A DNA stretch of 52,722 nt from TH5896 sp049578985 (GTDB lineage Archaea; Thermoproteota; Nitrososphaeria; Nitrososphaerales; Nitrososphaeraceae), in the NCBI GenBank assembly GCA_049578985.1, contig JBAUMZ010000134.1, positions 1 through 52,722 of the forward strand. Direction: 5' to 3'. Positions 43,975 through 51,996 of this stretch are shown piece by piece. The notes below the pieces were generated by a model that worked only from the letters and a program-made list of their open reading frames with translations, was not told where the DNA came from and did not search any database. The position numbers and the translations under genes were made by a program. Positions within the stretch are counted from its first letter, which is position 1. Every line of letters starts with the position of its first letter.

Positions 43975-45255
43975 CTACTCGACCTCTGTTAAAGATTGAC
44001 CCTTGTTCTGCTCTAAGGAATTAATAGGCACATTGAAATTATTGTTGATACCTTCTGCTGATCTGCTCTCCTTCTCAGGGGCATTATAGTAATCGTTCTC
44101 GGCCTGACTACTGTTAAAAGAATTAGTTAGTACATTATAGAAATTAGCTGACGTACTATTGGTAGTGTCGATACTGTTTTCATCATCCTTTACCAAGAAT
44201 GTTCCCATCCATCCTTTTTCTGCGAATTCTGCCTTGTGAGCATGAAACATATATTTTCCTGGAAATTTGTACTTAAATTCTATAATCCCCCTGTCGGCCT
44301 GATTTAAACTAACTATATCTGTCAATACATCTGGCTGCAAACTTGTACCGCTGGGATAGTAATTGAACATATTTGCATGAAGATGGAAATTATTGAGTGG
44401 ATCATATTCTAGCATATTCACTAGATATATTCTCACAAGTTTATCTTTCTCTATCTGAATAGGATGATGCATGTAATAATAAGGCACTCCATTAACAGTA
44501 TAGAAGTTATTTTCTGTATCAAAATCAGTATCGTATCCATTCATGGTCATGACCATCTCATCTGCAGGAGGACGTGGAGTTTTGGGATCAACTATATAGA
44601 CTCCATACAAGCCATGAGCAATGTGTTCTTCCAATGGAGTCATATGACAGTGATATGGAAAGACACCAAAGGGCTCTGCAACAAACTCATAGGTGAATGT
44701 TCCCCCTGGTGAGATCATTTCAAATACCCCATCCATTTCAGCGGCATGAATTCCATGAAAATGAACGGAATGTGGTTTTGAACCATCATTTATGAAATTT
44801 ATTCGTACTATATCTCCTTCAGTAGCTCTTATCGTGGGACCAGGGACTGTTCCGTTGAATGTCCACACATTGTAAAATACACCAGGAGATATCTCTTTAA
44901 TTTGATCGTCTGAGGATACTAGTGTAAATTCCCTTAATATTGTACCGTTAGGTAGCTTTGATACTCTTCCATAATTGAATTCGCGGAGATATTTGTCAGG
45001 ATCAATGACCCGACTTTGCGGGTTCCCTTCAGAATCTATCGGGTCTATGATTGTTCCTGATGTCGTCCCAATGGGATAGCCTGGCGTATGACCACCAACT
45101 GAGTGCTCTGATTTTACCGTGTCACTTGTACCAGGCTTGCTAACATTCTCACTAAATAGTGAAAAACCCTCGTAAACACCTGAAATCATACCCACAGCGA
45201 CTATAACTGAGATGATAAAGGTCAAAACCCCGATAACAAGCAAATACTTCGGCAT
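43975..45255 (-). CDS. Two-domain multicopper oxidase
   Basis: A 426-residue exported copper oxidase. An N-terminal hydrophobic segment (YLLVIGVLTFIISVIVAVGM) is followed by the first domain with HSVHFHGIHAAEMDG (about 160) and FPYHCHMTPLEEHIAHGLYG (about 198-217). The latter holds the type 1 Cys and His, with Leu in the axial place. The second domain has NNFHLHANMF (about 288) and MFHAHKAEFAEKGWMG (about 335), where HAH replaces HCH, so it has no type 1 site. The eight histidines can form the trinuclear cluster, so a laccase-like oxidase is more likely than a copper nitrite reductase. It could oxidise Cu(I), Fe(II) or Mn(II), or an organic substrate. It heads an operon with ZIP and DtxR. Confidence 0.9.
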   Translation of the reverse strand: MPKYLLVIGVLTFIISVIVAVGMISGVYEGFSLFSENVSKPGTSDTVKSEHSVGGHTPGYPIGTTSGTIIDPIDSEGNPQSRVIDPDKYLREFNYGRVSKLPNGTILREFTLVSSDDQIKEISPGVFYNVWTFNGTVPGPTIRATEGDIVRINFINDGSKPHSVHFHGIHAAEMDGVFEMISPGGTFTYEFVAEPFGVFPYHCHMTPLEEHIAHGLYGVYIVDPKTPRPPADEMVMTMNGYDTDFDTENNFYTVNGVPYYYMHHPIQIEKDKLVRIYLVNMLEYDPLNNFHLHANMFNYYPSGTSLQPDVLTDIVSLNQADRGIIEFKYKFPGKYMFHAHKAEFAEKGWMGTFLVKDDENSIDTTNSTSANFYNVLTNSFNSSQAENDYYNAPEKESRSAEGINNNFNVPINSLEQNKGQSLTEVE

Positions 45256-45662
45256 ATAACAATGATAGGTGTATCAATTAATAAATGTTAGTCCACTCTA
45301 ACATAAATAGTGGTAATTAAATTTATTAGTTCACGATAAAACCTAAGAGCAGGAATCTTATAACGTACTAAAAACTTGCGAGGATGCACAATCTAAACTT
45401 TTGGGGCCTATGTGTAATCCATTAGATTTAACCTATAAACGTCTAATTGCACACGGATCACCGTCCAGTGCTGATCAAACTTCTGCACTTTTTATTTTAT
45501 TTGAACTAATTCTCATCTCTTATTCAGTATAAACACTCACAATTACAAAACTAAGGCTCATCCTCACGACATTAGTAGTCGAATAAAACAAAAATGCCAG
45601 CAATTAGTATTCCGGAATCAGTATTCAAATATATAAAGATCTAGCTCTAATTAATATGGACC
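45256..45662. other. Divergent promoter region of the copper-oxidase operon
   Basis: About 400 bases without a gene, between the start of the multicopper oxidase operon and the DUF6659-like gene. The part near the operon contains the inverted repeat at 45287-45302 and an AT-rich stretch that probably acts as promoter. The part at 45600-45655 holds AT-rich sequence upstream of the next gene. Confidence 0.45.
45287..45302 (-). promoter_or_regulatory. Candidate operator (inverted repeat) for the copper-oxidase operon
   Basis: GTTAGTCCACTCTAAC is a perfect five-base inverted repeat with a six-base spacer, 32 bases before the ATG of the multicopper oxidase, overlapping an AT-rich promoter-like stretch. 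Because the operon encodes a DtxR-type regulator, this palindrome could be the place where it binds. This is inference from position and symmetry only. Confidence 0.4.
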
Positions 45663-46016
45663 ATGGATCTTGACAGACTATGCAAGGATGTCATCGGACT
45701 GGATTCAAAGATAAGGTTCGCGGGTGTGTGTGATGATGTGGGTGAAATAGTCTATGGTGGGCAACGTGAAGGGATCACAGATCTCCTCTCCAAAGAGGAA
45801 AGTAGGAGATCAAATTTGCAGGCTATAGCCAGATGGGCTTTAAGGGAATCCCTCTCCTTAAAAGTTGGTAAAGGAGCATACGCAATAGCAGAGTATGAGA
45901 AAATAAAAAGAATAACGTTTCCGATAGAGGAAAACCAATTGCTTTTAGTTACCACAGAAGTAGATTCTGATCACAACAGGATAATACGAGATATTCTAAA
46001 TCTACTTAGAAAATAA
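45663..46016 (+). CDS. DUF6659-like small protein
   Basis: A 117-residue protein starting MDLDRLCKDVIGLDSKIRFA, followed by VCDDVGEIVYGGQREG and RSNLQAIARWALRESLSLKVG, with a late VTTEVDSDHNRIIRDILNLLRK. The alternating pattern, an alpha-beta-alpha roadblock/profilin-like layout with a G-x-V-x-Y-G-G-Q-R-E-G loop, matches the many DUF6659 proteins of ammonia-oxidising archaea. Function is not established; they have been considered as signal-transduction partners because of the fold. The ATG at 45663 is correct; the ATG seven bases upstream is out of frame. Confidence 0.75.
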   Translation: MDLDRLCKDVIGLDSKIRFAGVCDDVGEIVYGGQREGITDLLSKEESRRSNLQAIARWALRESLSLKVGKGAYAIAEYEKIKRITFPIEENQLLLVTTEVDSDHNRIIRDILNLLRK

Positions 46017-46127
46017 TAGTTGAAAAAAAGTGTTATTCAAACGAGTATACCTAATTACCGTTAGTAATCTGCTACATGGTAATGGAAGTGCATAACTTGG
46101 CTAGAATGGTTTAGTGATCTTAGTTTT

Positions 46128-46319
46128 TTGGCAATCTTACAAGGAAAAGTGTGTTGGACGGTGGAGATAGTCGACAAGGGTCATTGGGAAGTACAAGGCG
46201 AACACTATGATGAGGAAGGCCCTTTTGCTAGCTTTAGATGGTATGATGCAGATAGAGTGGATATCAAAAATTTCAGTGTAAGTGAAATAAAACCTCTATT
46301 ATCTAACGAAGATATATAG
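46128..46319 (+). CDS. Possible 63-residue small protein
   Basis: A frame from TTG 46128 to 46319 reads MAILQGKVCWTVEIVDKGHW, EVQGEHYDEEGPFASFRWYD and ends SEIKPLLSNEDI. The mix of a beta-rich first half with aromatic residues, and a helical end, looks like a real small domain. No family recognised. It is about 110 bases after the DUF6659-like gene on the same strand. Confidence 0.45.
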   Translation: MAILQGKVCWTVEIVDKGHWEVQGEHYDEEGPFASFRWYDADRVDIKNFSVSEIKPLLSNEDI

Positions 46320-46513
46320 GTGGAGTTGCGTCTCGACCGGGTGAAGTCAGGTTCAAAAGTCGTCTTCGAGCACTTACGTACGTACGGAGTGAATATGAAT
46401 ATCCATAATGAATAACATACATTTAGAATTCTAATCGTTGGAGAAATGTTATCATACGGGAGTTATACAATACCAAGATTAGTTTAAAGCAGAAATTCCT
46501 TGAGTCTCTAAAG

Positions 46514-46852
46514 TTAGATTGCAGATTCTCCACGATTTCTGGTAGACAAATCCACTGCAACATTCACGTCTGTGACAAATATTTTACCACCTAGTGAATC
46601 ACCTAATTTTTCAGCTAACCTTTCAATCAATGTCTCGACTTGGTCGTCTCTAATTACTACTTCAACTTTAGTCCGAGGAATGAATTCTGGAGTGTATTTA
46701 CCTGTGCCCCTAGCAATTTCAACAGGCTCTGCCTTCACCTTTCCTCTTCCCTGAATTCTATAATGACTCATTCCACCAGTATTAGCATTTTTTAGAATAT
46801 CGCTAACATCGTTTAATCTTCTATCTGGAATTATTATTTCCATTTTTTTCAT
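46514..46852 (-). CDS. glnB: P-II nitrogen regulatory protein
   Basis: A 112-residue trimeric signal protein that senses 2-oxoglutarate and ATP/ADP and reports nitrogen and carbon state. The sequence shows the N-terminal strand MKKMEIIIPDRRLNDVSDIL, T-loop stem GRGKVKAEPVEI, and the signature FIPRTKVEVVIRDDQVETLI. The B-loop GDSLGGKIFVTDV and C-loop region VDLSTRNRGESAI follow. The T-loop (about residues 36-56) lacks a tyrosine at the exact bacterial uridylylation site but has a nearby KYTPE. No ammonium transporter gene is adjacent, so it is one of several P-II proteins expected in this lineage. Assignment is firm. Confidence 0.92.
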   Translation of the reverse strand: MKKMEIIIPDRRLNDVSDILKNANTGGMSHYRIQGRGKVKAEPVEIARGTGKYTPEFIPRTKVEVVIRDDQVETLIERLAEKLGDSLGGKIFVTDVNVAVDLSTRNRGESAI

Positions 46853-46972
46853 ATCAGAAATTAGCCTATATTATGATCTTCTGATACATACAGCTTAAAA
46901 AGTTGCCGAACGCAGTGCGCTGATCTGCAGCCATCGTCCTAGATATGTCGCTCGAACTAGTAGTAATTGCTC

Positions 46973-47578
46973 TTACCTTTCTCTTCGCCCTTTCTTGACT
47001 TTAATTCTCTTACTTGGGTTGTTTTTTCTAATCTTATTCATTCTTTTACTGCTACGCTTAAGAGTAGTCAAAGATAGATTTTTAGATCTGGTTTTTGCTT
47101 CAGAAGGGGCTATTTTTATCCTCTTAATATCATTTTGGATCTGTGCCACTTGCTTTTGTAGATGACTAACTTGAGATTGAATCTGTTTAAAGGATTGTAA
47201 TTGCAACTCGCCTGTTCCTGCTCTTGCCATCGACTTGGTCGGCCTCTGCTTCTGTAAGGATTGAACCATTATTATTGCTTTATTAATCCGGTTTTCATTT
47301 TTCGCCTCTTGCTTCGATATCTTTGTTAGATAGGAAGTTATTCGTCTCCTCTTCTGCTTATTTGCACTAGTTCCGGATTCCTCTTCACGAACTTGTTTTA
47401 ATACTGCGGTTCCTCTGTTTTGTTCCCGCAGTGTTTCTTCTTGAGGGTTAGTGGGTGCTTCTCCTATCGAAATCGGGCTATTTGTCACTTCAATTGAGGT
47501 AGGGCCTTCTTCTCTTTCCTCCTCCTGAGTATTCAACCTTGCAGACGCAAGAGGCCCTTCTTCTCTTTCCTCCACCAT
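46973..47578 (-). CDS. Basic coiled-coil protein of unknown function
   Basis: A 201-residue protein with a low-complexity acidic N-terminus carrying the duplicated word EEREEGP. The middle is rich in Lys, Gln and Arg (KRRRITSYLTKISKQEAKNE). A predicted coiled coil follows (SFKQIQSQVSHLQKQVAQIQ, then NDIKRIKIAPSEAK), and the end is very basic (RSSKRMNKIRKNNPSKRIKV). The charge makes DNA or RNA binding possible. No family is recognised. The gene is well formed with an ATG at 47578. Confidence 0.65.
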   Translation of the reverse strand: MVEEREEGPLASARLNTQEEEREEGPTSIEVTNSPISIGEAPTNPQEETLREQNRGTAVLKQVREEESGTSANKQKRRRITSYLTKISKQEAKNENRINKAIIMVQSLQKQRPTKSMARAGTGELQLQSFKQIQSQVSHLQKQVAQIQNDIKRIKIAPSEAKTRSKNLSLTTLKRSSKRMNKIRKNNPSKRIKVKKGRRER

Positions 47579-47784
47579 CAGCTATTCATTACCCTCACCA
47601 TATTTATCTTAAACGTGTCACAGAACACAGAATTTACGTACGTAACCCTTTGATTCTCCTTAATTATCGTATGACGTCTCCTGATACCTCTAGTTCAGAG
47701 TATTTTTATGCGCACTGCTGAATCATTGTATTTCACATCACACGATTAGTTGCTTGAAGTGCCGTATGAACCCGATAGTTAAAG

Positions 47785-47925
47785 TTATCGAAAATACCTC
47801 TGTGCGCCTAACCTATAGCCACACTTGCTGCAGTATGTTGTTTCACTCAGATTAATGTGTCCGCAAACGCGACAACGCCGGCCGCTTCTGATGCTGCTTG
47901 TGCCCTTACGACGACGGTAGGCCAT
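47785..47925 (-). CDS. Small zinc-ribbon protein (46 residues)
   Basis: A compact frame from ATG 47923-47925 to TAA 47785-47787 encodes a very basic start (MAYRRRKGTSSIRSGRR), then CRVCGHINLSETTYCSKCGY. Two CxxC pairs with eleven residues between form a short zinc ribbon similar to the L40e-like type, followed by RLGAQRYFR. Local base composition is richer in G+C than its surroundings, as expected for a basic protein with Arg codons. The intact cysteines make it a probable real gene. Nucleic-acid binding is likely from its charge. Confidence 0.65.
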   Translation of the reverse strand: MAYRRRKGTSSIRSGRRCRVCGHINLSETTYCSKCGYRLGAQRYFR

Positions 47926-48563
47926 GGCGGCAGCAGTCGGGGGCCCATCATGAGACATCTAGAATATTTCACGTTTACTGACGTATTCCAAACTATAAGT
48001 TTGACTTAACAACATTCATCTATTGTATCTTTTGTTGTAAGTGAACCCAAAAAAATTGAAGTCAAACATCCCTGTCAATGAGAGTGGTGTTTTCTAAGCA
48101 TATCTTTTGCAAATGAATTTTTTGAAAGGTAGGTGAAGATATTTACTATCCTTCGGATTTCCACCCCCGTACCAAGGCAGTAACGGTGCATTGGGTCTTC
48201 CCAACTTCCCTTCCGGCACATTATGGTTCTAACTTAAACAGAATATAGAGGATTGATGTAATAGGAGAATCCTTGAGTTTACTCAGTATAGCCTAACAAT
48301 GAACCAAGTAGCCGGCCTCCACATTTCTGTCTTATAATGGGAAGAAGATTAGCGTAAAGAGATGAAGCAAGCTGAAGAACAAGCAGGAGAGCACAAGCTA
48401 TTACTGAATGGAAGTACATCTGAGATTGGCGGGTGGTTTCCCGTATTTTGATTGGATAGAACAACGACCCGAAATTAAATGATGACCAATTAGATGTTTA
48501 TTGAGGAGCAACTGCTTCACAGAAACTCTAAATGGCTAATCTCCCTTGCGAGGCTTGAGAATA
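47926..48563. other. Gene-poor region with one doubtful short frame
   Basis: These roughly 640 bases hold no secure gene. A minus-strand frame from GTG 48219 to TAG 48094 would give a 41-residue product that starts MPEGKLGRPNAPLLPWYGGG and reads like part of a real protein, so it may be a short gene or a remnant. A hydrophobic frame at 48279-48464 is less convincing. No RNA gene was found. Confidence 0.4.
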
Positions 48564-49325
48564 TCAGCGAGTTCTAACTAGTGCTGCAGCTGCTATAAAT
48601 ATTCCAGCTGCTCCTACACCAATTGCAGTTATAGCTAGCATATACGATCTATCTGCGATGTCTTTAACATCTTGAATCCCTTCTTGCATGTTTGAATTGC
48701 TTTCAGCTAAGGTCCCAATATCATCTCTAATATTGTTTACATCATTTGTGATCTGGTTTAGAATGTTAGATATCTGATTATTAAGAAGATTGGTATTGGT
48801 AGAACTACTGCCACCACCACTGTTAGCTTCTGGAAATGATACCTTCTGTGTACTTTCGACATCTTCAATCTGTACTTCATCGCTTATTGGCTGACCTAGA
48901 ATCGTACCGTTTAGCGTTAGACTGTAAGAACCAATTCTTGTTGGGAGAATTTTTGTTTCATACCATCCTGCTTGGTCTTGCGAAGGGACAAAATCAAGAG
49001 ATTTTATCGCTCCACCGTATTTGACCAAGATATTCATATCGGTCAAAGCATTTCTTACTGGAATAGCACTACTACCATTTCCAAGGTCAGACTCCCTGGT
49101 TACTCCTATAACGATGTCATTTATTTCGTCTACCAATGGTGGTTCTTGATCCCAGCCAGTTTGAACTGTGATATTACCATATTCGTTTGAAATGTGTCCT
49201 AATACTTTTTGGGAGGGATTATATATAACAACATTAGATATGATTGAGGATGCAACTATCATTATAAATAACAAATGGGATCTATGATTTGTTTTATCGC
49301 AATTCACGTACTGCACTAATTTCAT
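48564..49325 (-). CDS. Exported protein with coiled coil and C-terminal membrane anchor
   Basis: A 253-residue protein. A hydrophobic signal segment near residues 18-38 (LLFIMIVASSIISNVVIY) is followed by a beta-rich domain (about 45-150: NITVQTGWDQEPPLVDEINDI, VIGVTRESDLGNGSS, WYETKILPTRIGSYSLTLNG). A glycine/serine/asparagine linker and a coiled coil come next (about 180-225: ISNILNQITNDVNNIRDDIG), and a last membrane helix (YMLAITAIGVGAAGIFIAAAALV) follows. It is therefore a surface protein held by its C-terminus. No family name is recognised, although similar architectures are common in this lineage. Confidence 0.75.
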   Translation of the reverse strand: MKLVQYVNCDKTNHRSHLLFIMIVASSIISNVVIYNPSQKVLGHISNEYGNITVQTGWDQEPPLVDEINDIVIGVTRESDLGNGSSAIPVRNALTDMNILVKYGGAIKSLDFVPSQDQAGWYETKILPTRIGSYSLTLNGTILGQPISDEVQIEDVESTQKVSFPEANSGGGSSSTNTNLLNNQISNILNQITNDVNNIRDDIGTLAESNSNMQEGIQDVKDIADRSYMLAITAIGVGAAGIFIAAAALVRTR

Positions 49326-49573
49326 ATACCTCTACATGCTAATATGATAAGCGAGTCTATAAATATCTTATAGGAAACATTTTTTAGGACACTGCTCTCG
49401 AATAAAGCAATACTTACAGACAATTACTATCGACAGGTTAGTTATATATATGTAATAAATAAAGCGTAATTTATAATTTGATGCATATAAACGGTTAGAT
49501 TTGACTTAGTCAATATTGTCAGCTAACCTCTTTAACCTTTAAATGTGTAGTCCAACATTGAGCTATACGGATA

Positions 49574-49768
49574 TTGCCTACAGGTTGCAATGGAATTTGT
49601 ACTTTCTACCAATTCGTAGGTGGAGGGAATCATTCTGTATATCAAGCAGGATTTAAGAGGTGTACCGAGTGTGGGATCTACATAAGGTACCATGGAATTA
49701 GATGTCCTTGCTGTGGTTGTGTGCTGAGAACTAGAGGAAGAAAGCATAATGGAAAACTGGAAAACTGA
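49574..49768 (+). CDS. Small zinc-binding protein of the lineage-specific CPCCG family
   Basis: A 64-residue protein reading MPTGCNGICTFYQFVGG, followed by GFKRCTECGIYIRYHGIRCP and CCGCVLRTRGRKHNGKLE. Pairs of cysteines (CxxxC, CTEC, CPCC) and the final CCGxxLRT(R/K) motif are those of the small zinc proteins present in many copies in ammonia-oxidising archaea. The start is TTG at 49574, which fits the family's M-P-x-G-C start. Function is unknown; the family is one of the clearest lineage marks in the window. Confidence 0.85.
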   Translation: MPTGCNGICTFYQFVGGGNHSVYQAGFKRCTECGIYIRYHGIRCPCCGCVLRTRGRKHNGKLEN

Positions 49769-49856
49769 AGTCCTAAAACACTTCCTTGAACTAATAAAAA
49801 ATCAAAATTATGATTCATGATTCCTTCAATTTTTTTATCTGCATATATGAACACAA

Positions 49857-50275
49857 TTGTACTTGTCATCTTTTTTTCGAACCCAGATACTTTTTGGAAA
49901 TGCCAGAAAATTTGGAAAGCCGCTGGATCATGAAGGTCTAGACACTAAACACAAAGATCTCAATTGTGGAATAAATGGCGATGCACTTGCAATGAAAGAA
50001 ATTTGGCGTGTGCTAAAAGATAAAGGATGTTTAATCCTTACAGTTCCATACGGTAGATTAATTATCAAGCTGGTTATAGAGTCTATCATCAGCAATCACT
50101 TTCAATATTGACCAATGTGTTCTTCGCTGTCAAGAAAGAGTTTTTTTGGTTTAAAAAAAAGTAAATGGACTTAGTGCAGTGAACTGGAAGCAAACAATTC
50201 AACATTGCTAGAAGTATTCAAATCGGAGATTTCGCAGCGACATAATAGCATGCTTACTTTTGGAGGAAAGAAGAG
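49857..50275 (+). pseudogene. SAM-dependent methyltransferase remnant
   Basis: Only the last part of a class I methyltransferase is seen. The first frame has LFGNARKFGKPLDHEG, then DALAMKEIWRVLKDKGCLIL and TVPYGR, the motif 'ALKEIWRVLKPGG.LILTVPYG' of such enzymes. After a stop at 50109 another frame shows TNVFFAVKKEFFWFKKK, and then IIACLLLEERR near 50240-50275, which is the usual C-terminal strand. The SAM-binding glycine loop is absent. Several stops and shifts separate the pieces. The donor gene probably modified a small molecule or sugar. Confidence 0.65.
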
Positions 50276-50462
50276 GTTAGCTTGAATTATGTGAAATTGA
50301 GAGAAGTATAAGGGAGTTTTCTTCGGATCTTCAATATGCTCTTTGTAGAGTTTTGTCAAGTACTATTCACCTTGCCATATAGCATTAAAAATATGACTTG
50401 GCAATCATAAAGATGAATATGTCAAATCTAATAATACACAAATATTCACAATTTATTTCGTC

Positions 50463-51725
50463 ATGTTCGACAATAGGGAATCTATAGGATTATTAACTTA
50501 TCGAAGACGTTCGGTACTAACAGTAATTGGGGTATTTGGAATCCTTGCACAGTTGGCACTATTTGGTGCATACGAGAATGTAGTAGCGACTTCTAACAAT
50601 GATAATGATCGAAAATTAGATATCCAATGCGAGACCGGCAACGAAGATGTATGTTTAATAGCTGCATGCATGGGCCATCCTTGTGTCTGGTATCAAAATA
50701 GTAGCGGTGGCGTAGAAAGAAACTTTGATGTCGCCATTACTAAATACAGTCTGGACACTTTCGATGAAGGCGTTACATCCAGTGTGACGCAGGTTGATGA
50801 TGGTTGTATGGAGTCAACTTCTAACATCCAGGTGATTAGCACTAGCAGCAGAATGGGTAATGCTAGGAGTGTTAACAATGACAACAATGAAGATGATGAC
50901 AGAATATTTACGAAACTTTTAGATAACGACCTTGATACAAAATGGGAGGAAGAAGGATTCGGATCTTTCATACAAGCTGATTTAGGTTCATTAGAATCGG
51001 TGTGTAATGTAGGGATCGCCTGGGACAAAGGAGATGAAAGATCATACAACTTTGTAATATCTACTTCTGATGACGGAACCACCTTTACTGATGTTCTAAG
51101 GGGGACAAGCAGCGGATCTACCGAAGCATTAGAGACATATGACTTGACCGATGTGGATAGCAGGTTTATCAGAGTTACAGTTTTTGGCAATAATGACTCT
51201 AATAATGATGACCATGATATCGCTGCAATAAATGAAATTAGAGTAGGAACTTCCACGACGACTGGTTCTCAATCAAATAACAACTCATCGAATGGACCAT
51301 CAGAGCTGGCTGAAGACAATACAGCTTCTTCGTCGACTAAATCAACTGAGATCACTCCTGACAGCTACATTTCTGAACTAACCAATTTGATGGTTACCGA
51401 TGGCTATAAAGATAGGGTACAAAAGCGGTTCGCGGACACCAATCTTCCACCATCAGTCGAGGACTTGAACATTAGTGCAGCTTCCGTATCTTCCTTAGAG
51501 ATCGAGCTAAAAGGTTCAGATATCAATAGTTCTGACGAATTGGACTACTCTGTTGTGGACCTTCCAAGACATGGTGTTCTAAAAGCCGGAACCGATCAAG
51601 ATCGTGTTCTATACTATCCAAATCCTGGCTACGTAGGCTCAGATAGTTTCACATACAGAGCGATTGACGATCAGGGCCTAGAAAGCGTCCTAGGAACAGT
51701 AGATATTGCTATCGAAGATTCCTAA
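50463..51725 (+). CDS. Exported discoidin (F5/8 type C)-like surface protein
   Basis: A 420-residue exported protein. It has a signal segment (VLTVIGVFGILAQLALFGAY) and a small Cys-rich region (IQCETGNEDVCLIAACMGHPC). A discoidin-like domain follows at about residues 125-265, with KLLDNDLDTKWEEEGFGSFI, QADLGSLESVCNVGIAW and SRFIRVTVFGNND. An Asn/Ser-rich linker and a cadherin-like tandem domain at about 340-420 (DYSVVDLPRHGVLKAG, YYPNPGYVGSDSFTYRAID) complete the protein. Such domains bind sugars or cell surfaces, so a role in attachment or in the outer coat is probable. It begins at ATG 50463 and has no operon partner. Confidence 0.85.
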   Translation: MFDNRESIGLLTYRRRSVLTVIGVFGILAQLALFGAYENVVATSNNDNDRKLDIQCETGNEDVCLIAACMGHPCVWYQNSSGGVERNFDVAITKYSLDTFDEGVTSSVTQVDDGCMESTSNIQVISTSSRMGNARSVNNDNNEDDDRIFTKLLDNDLDTKWEEEGFGSFIQADLGSLESVCNVGIAWDKGDERSYNFVISTSDDGTTFTDVLRGTSSGSTEALETYDLTDVDSRFIRVTVFGNNDSNNDDHDIAAINEIRVGTSTTTGSQSNNNSSNGPSELAEDNTASSSTKSTEITPDSYISELTNLMVTDGYKDRVQKRFADTNLPPSVEDLNISAASVSSLEIELKGSDINSSDELDYSVVDLPRHGVLKAGTDQDRVLYYPNPGYVGSDSFTYRAIDDQGLESVLGTVDIAIEDS

Positions 51726-51996
51726 ACGCACGGAGGAATTGTGATAGCCCCCGCCTATTTGTTTTTGAAAAGTAGTTCTCAAAAGTAATAACCGTCATAT
51801 TTTCAAGTTAGATTGCAAGTTCGTTCTCCCAAGAAAGCTCAAAAATTTTTACATCAAATATGCTGGTGAATTAACTAGAACACAATATGATTAATGATTT
51901 CTAAAAAATGCCTTATATGCCCTTAAGCCGTGATTCTTTCTATGTCCTCTGGAGAGGGATGCTACTTTTTATTAATATATACTAAACTCAATAATA
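51726..51996. other. Intergenic region
   Basis: These 271 bases between the discoidin protein and the transposase remnant carry no gene. No terminal inverted repeat for the transposase could be paired, because its other end lies outside the window. Confidence 0.35.

Noticed and set aside
48279..48464. Minus-strand 61-codon frame with one hydrophobic stretch
   Set aside because: No recognised domain, weak start (TTG) and no partner; kept only as a note in the gene-poor region.
50171..50359. Minus-strand 62-codon frame
   Set aside because: Antisense to the methyltransferase remnant and without protein-like features.
50693..51256. Minus-strand 187-codon frame
   Set aside because: Shadow of the discoidin-type protein gene; Ser/Leu-rich antisense translation.
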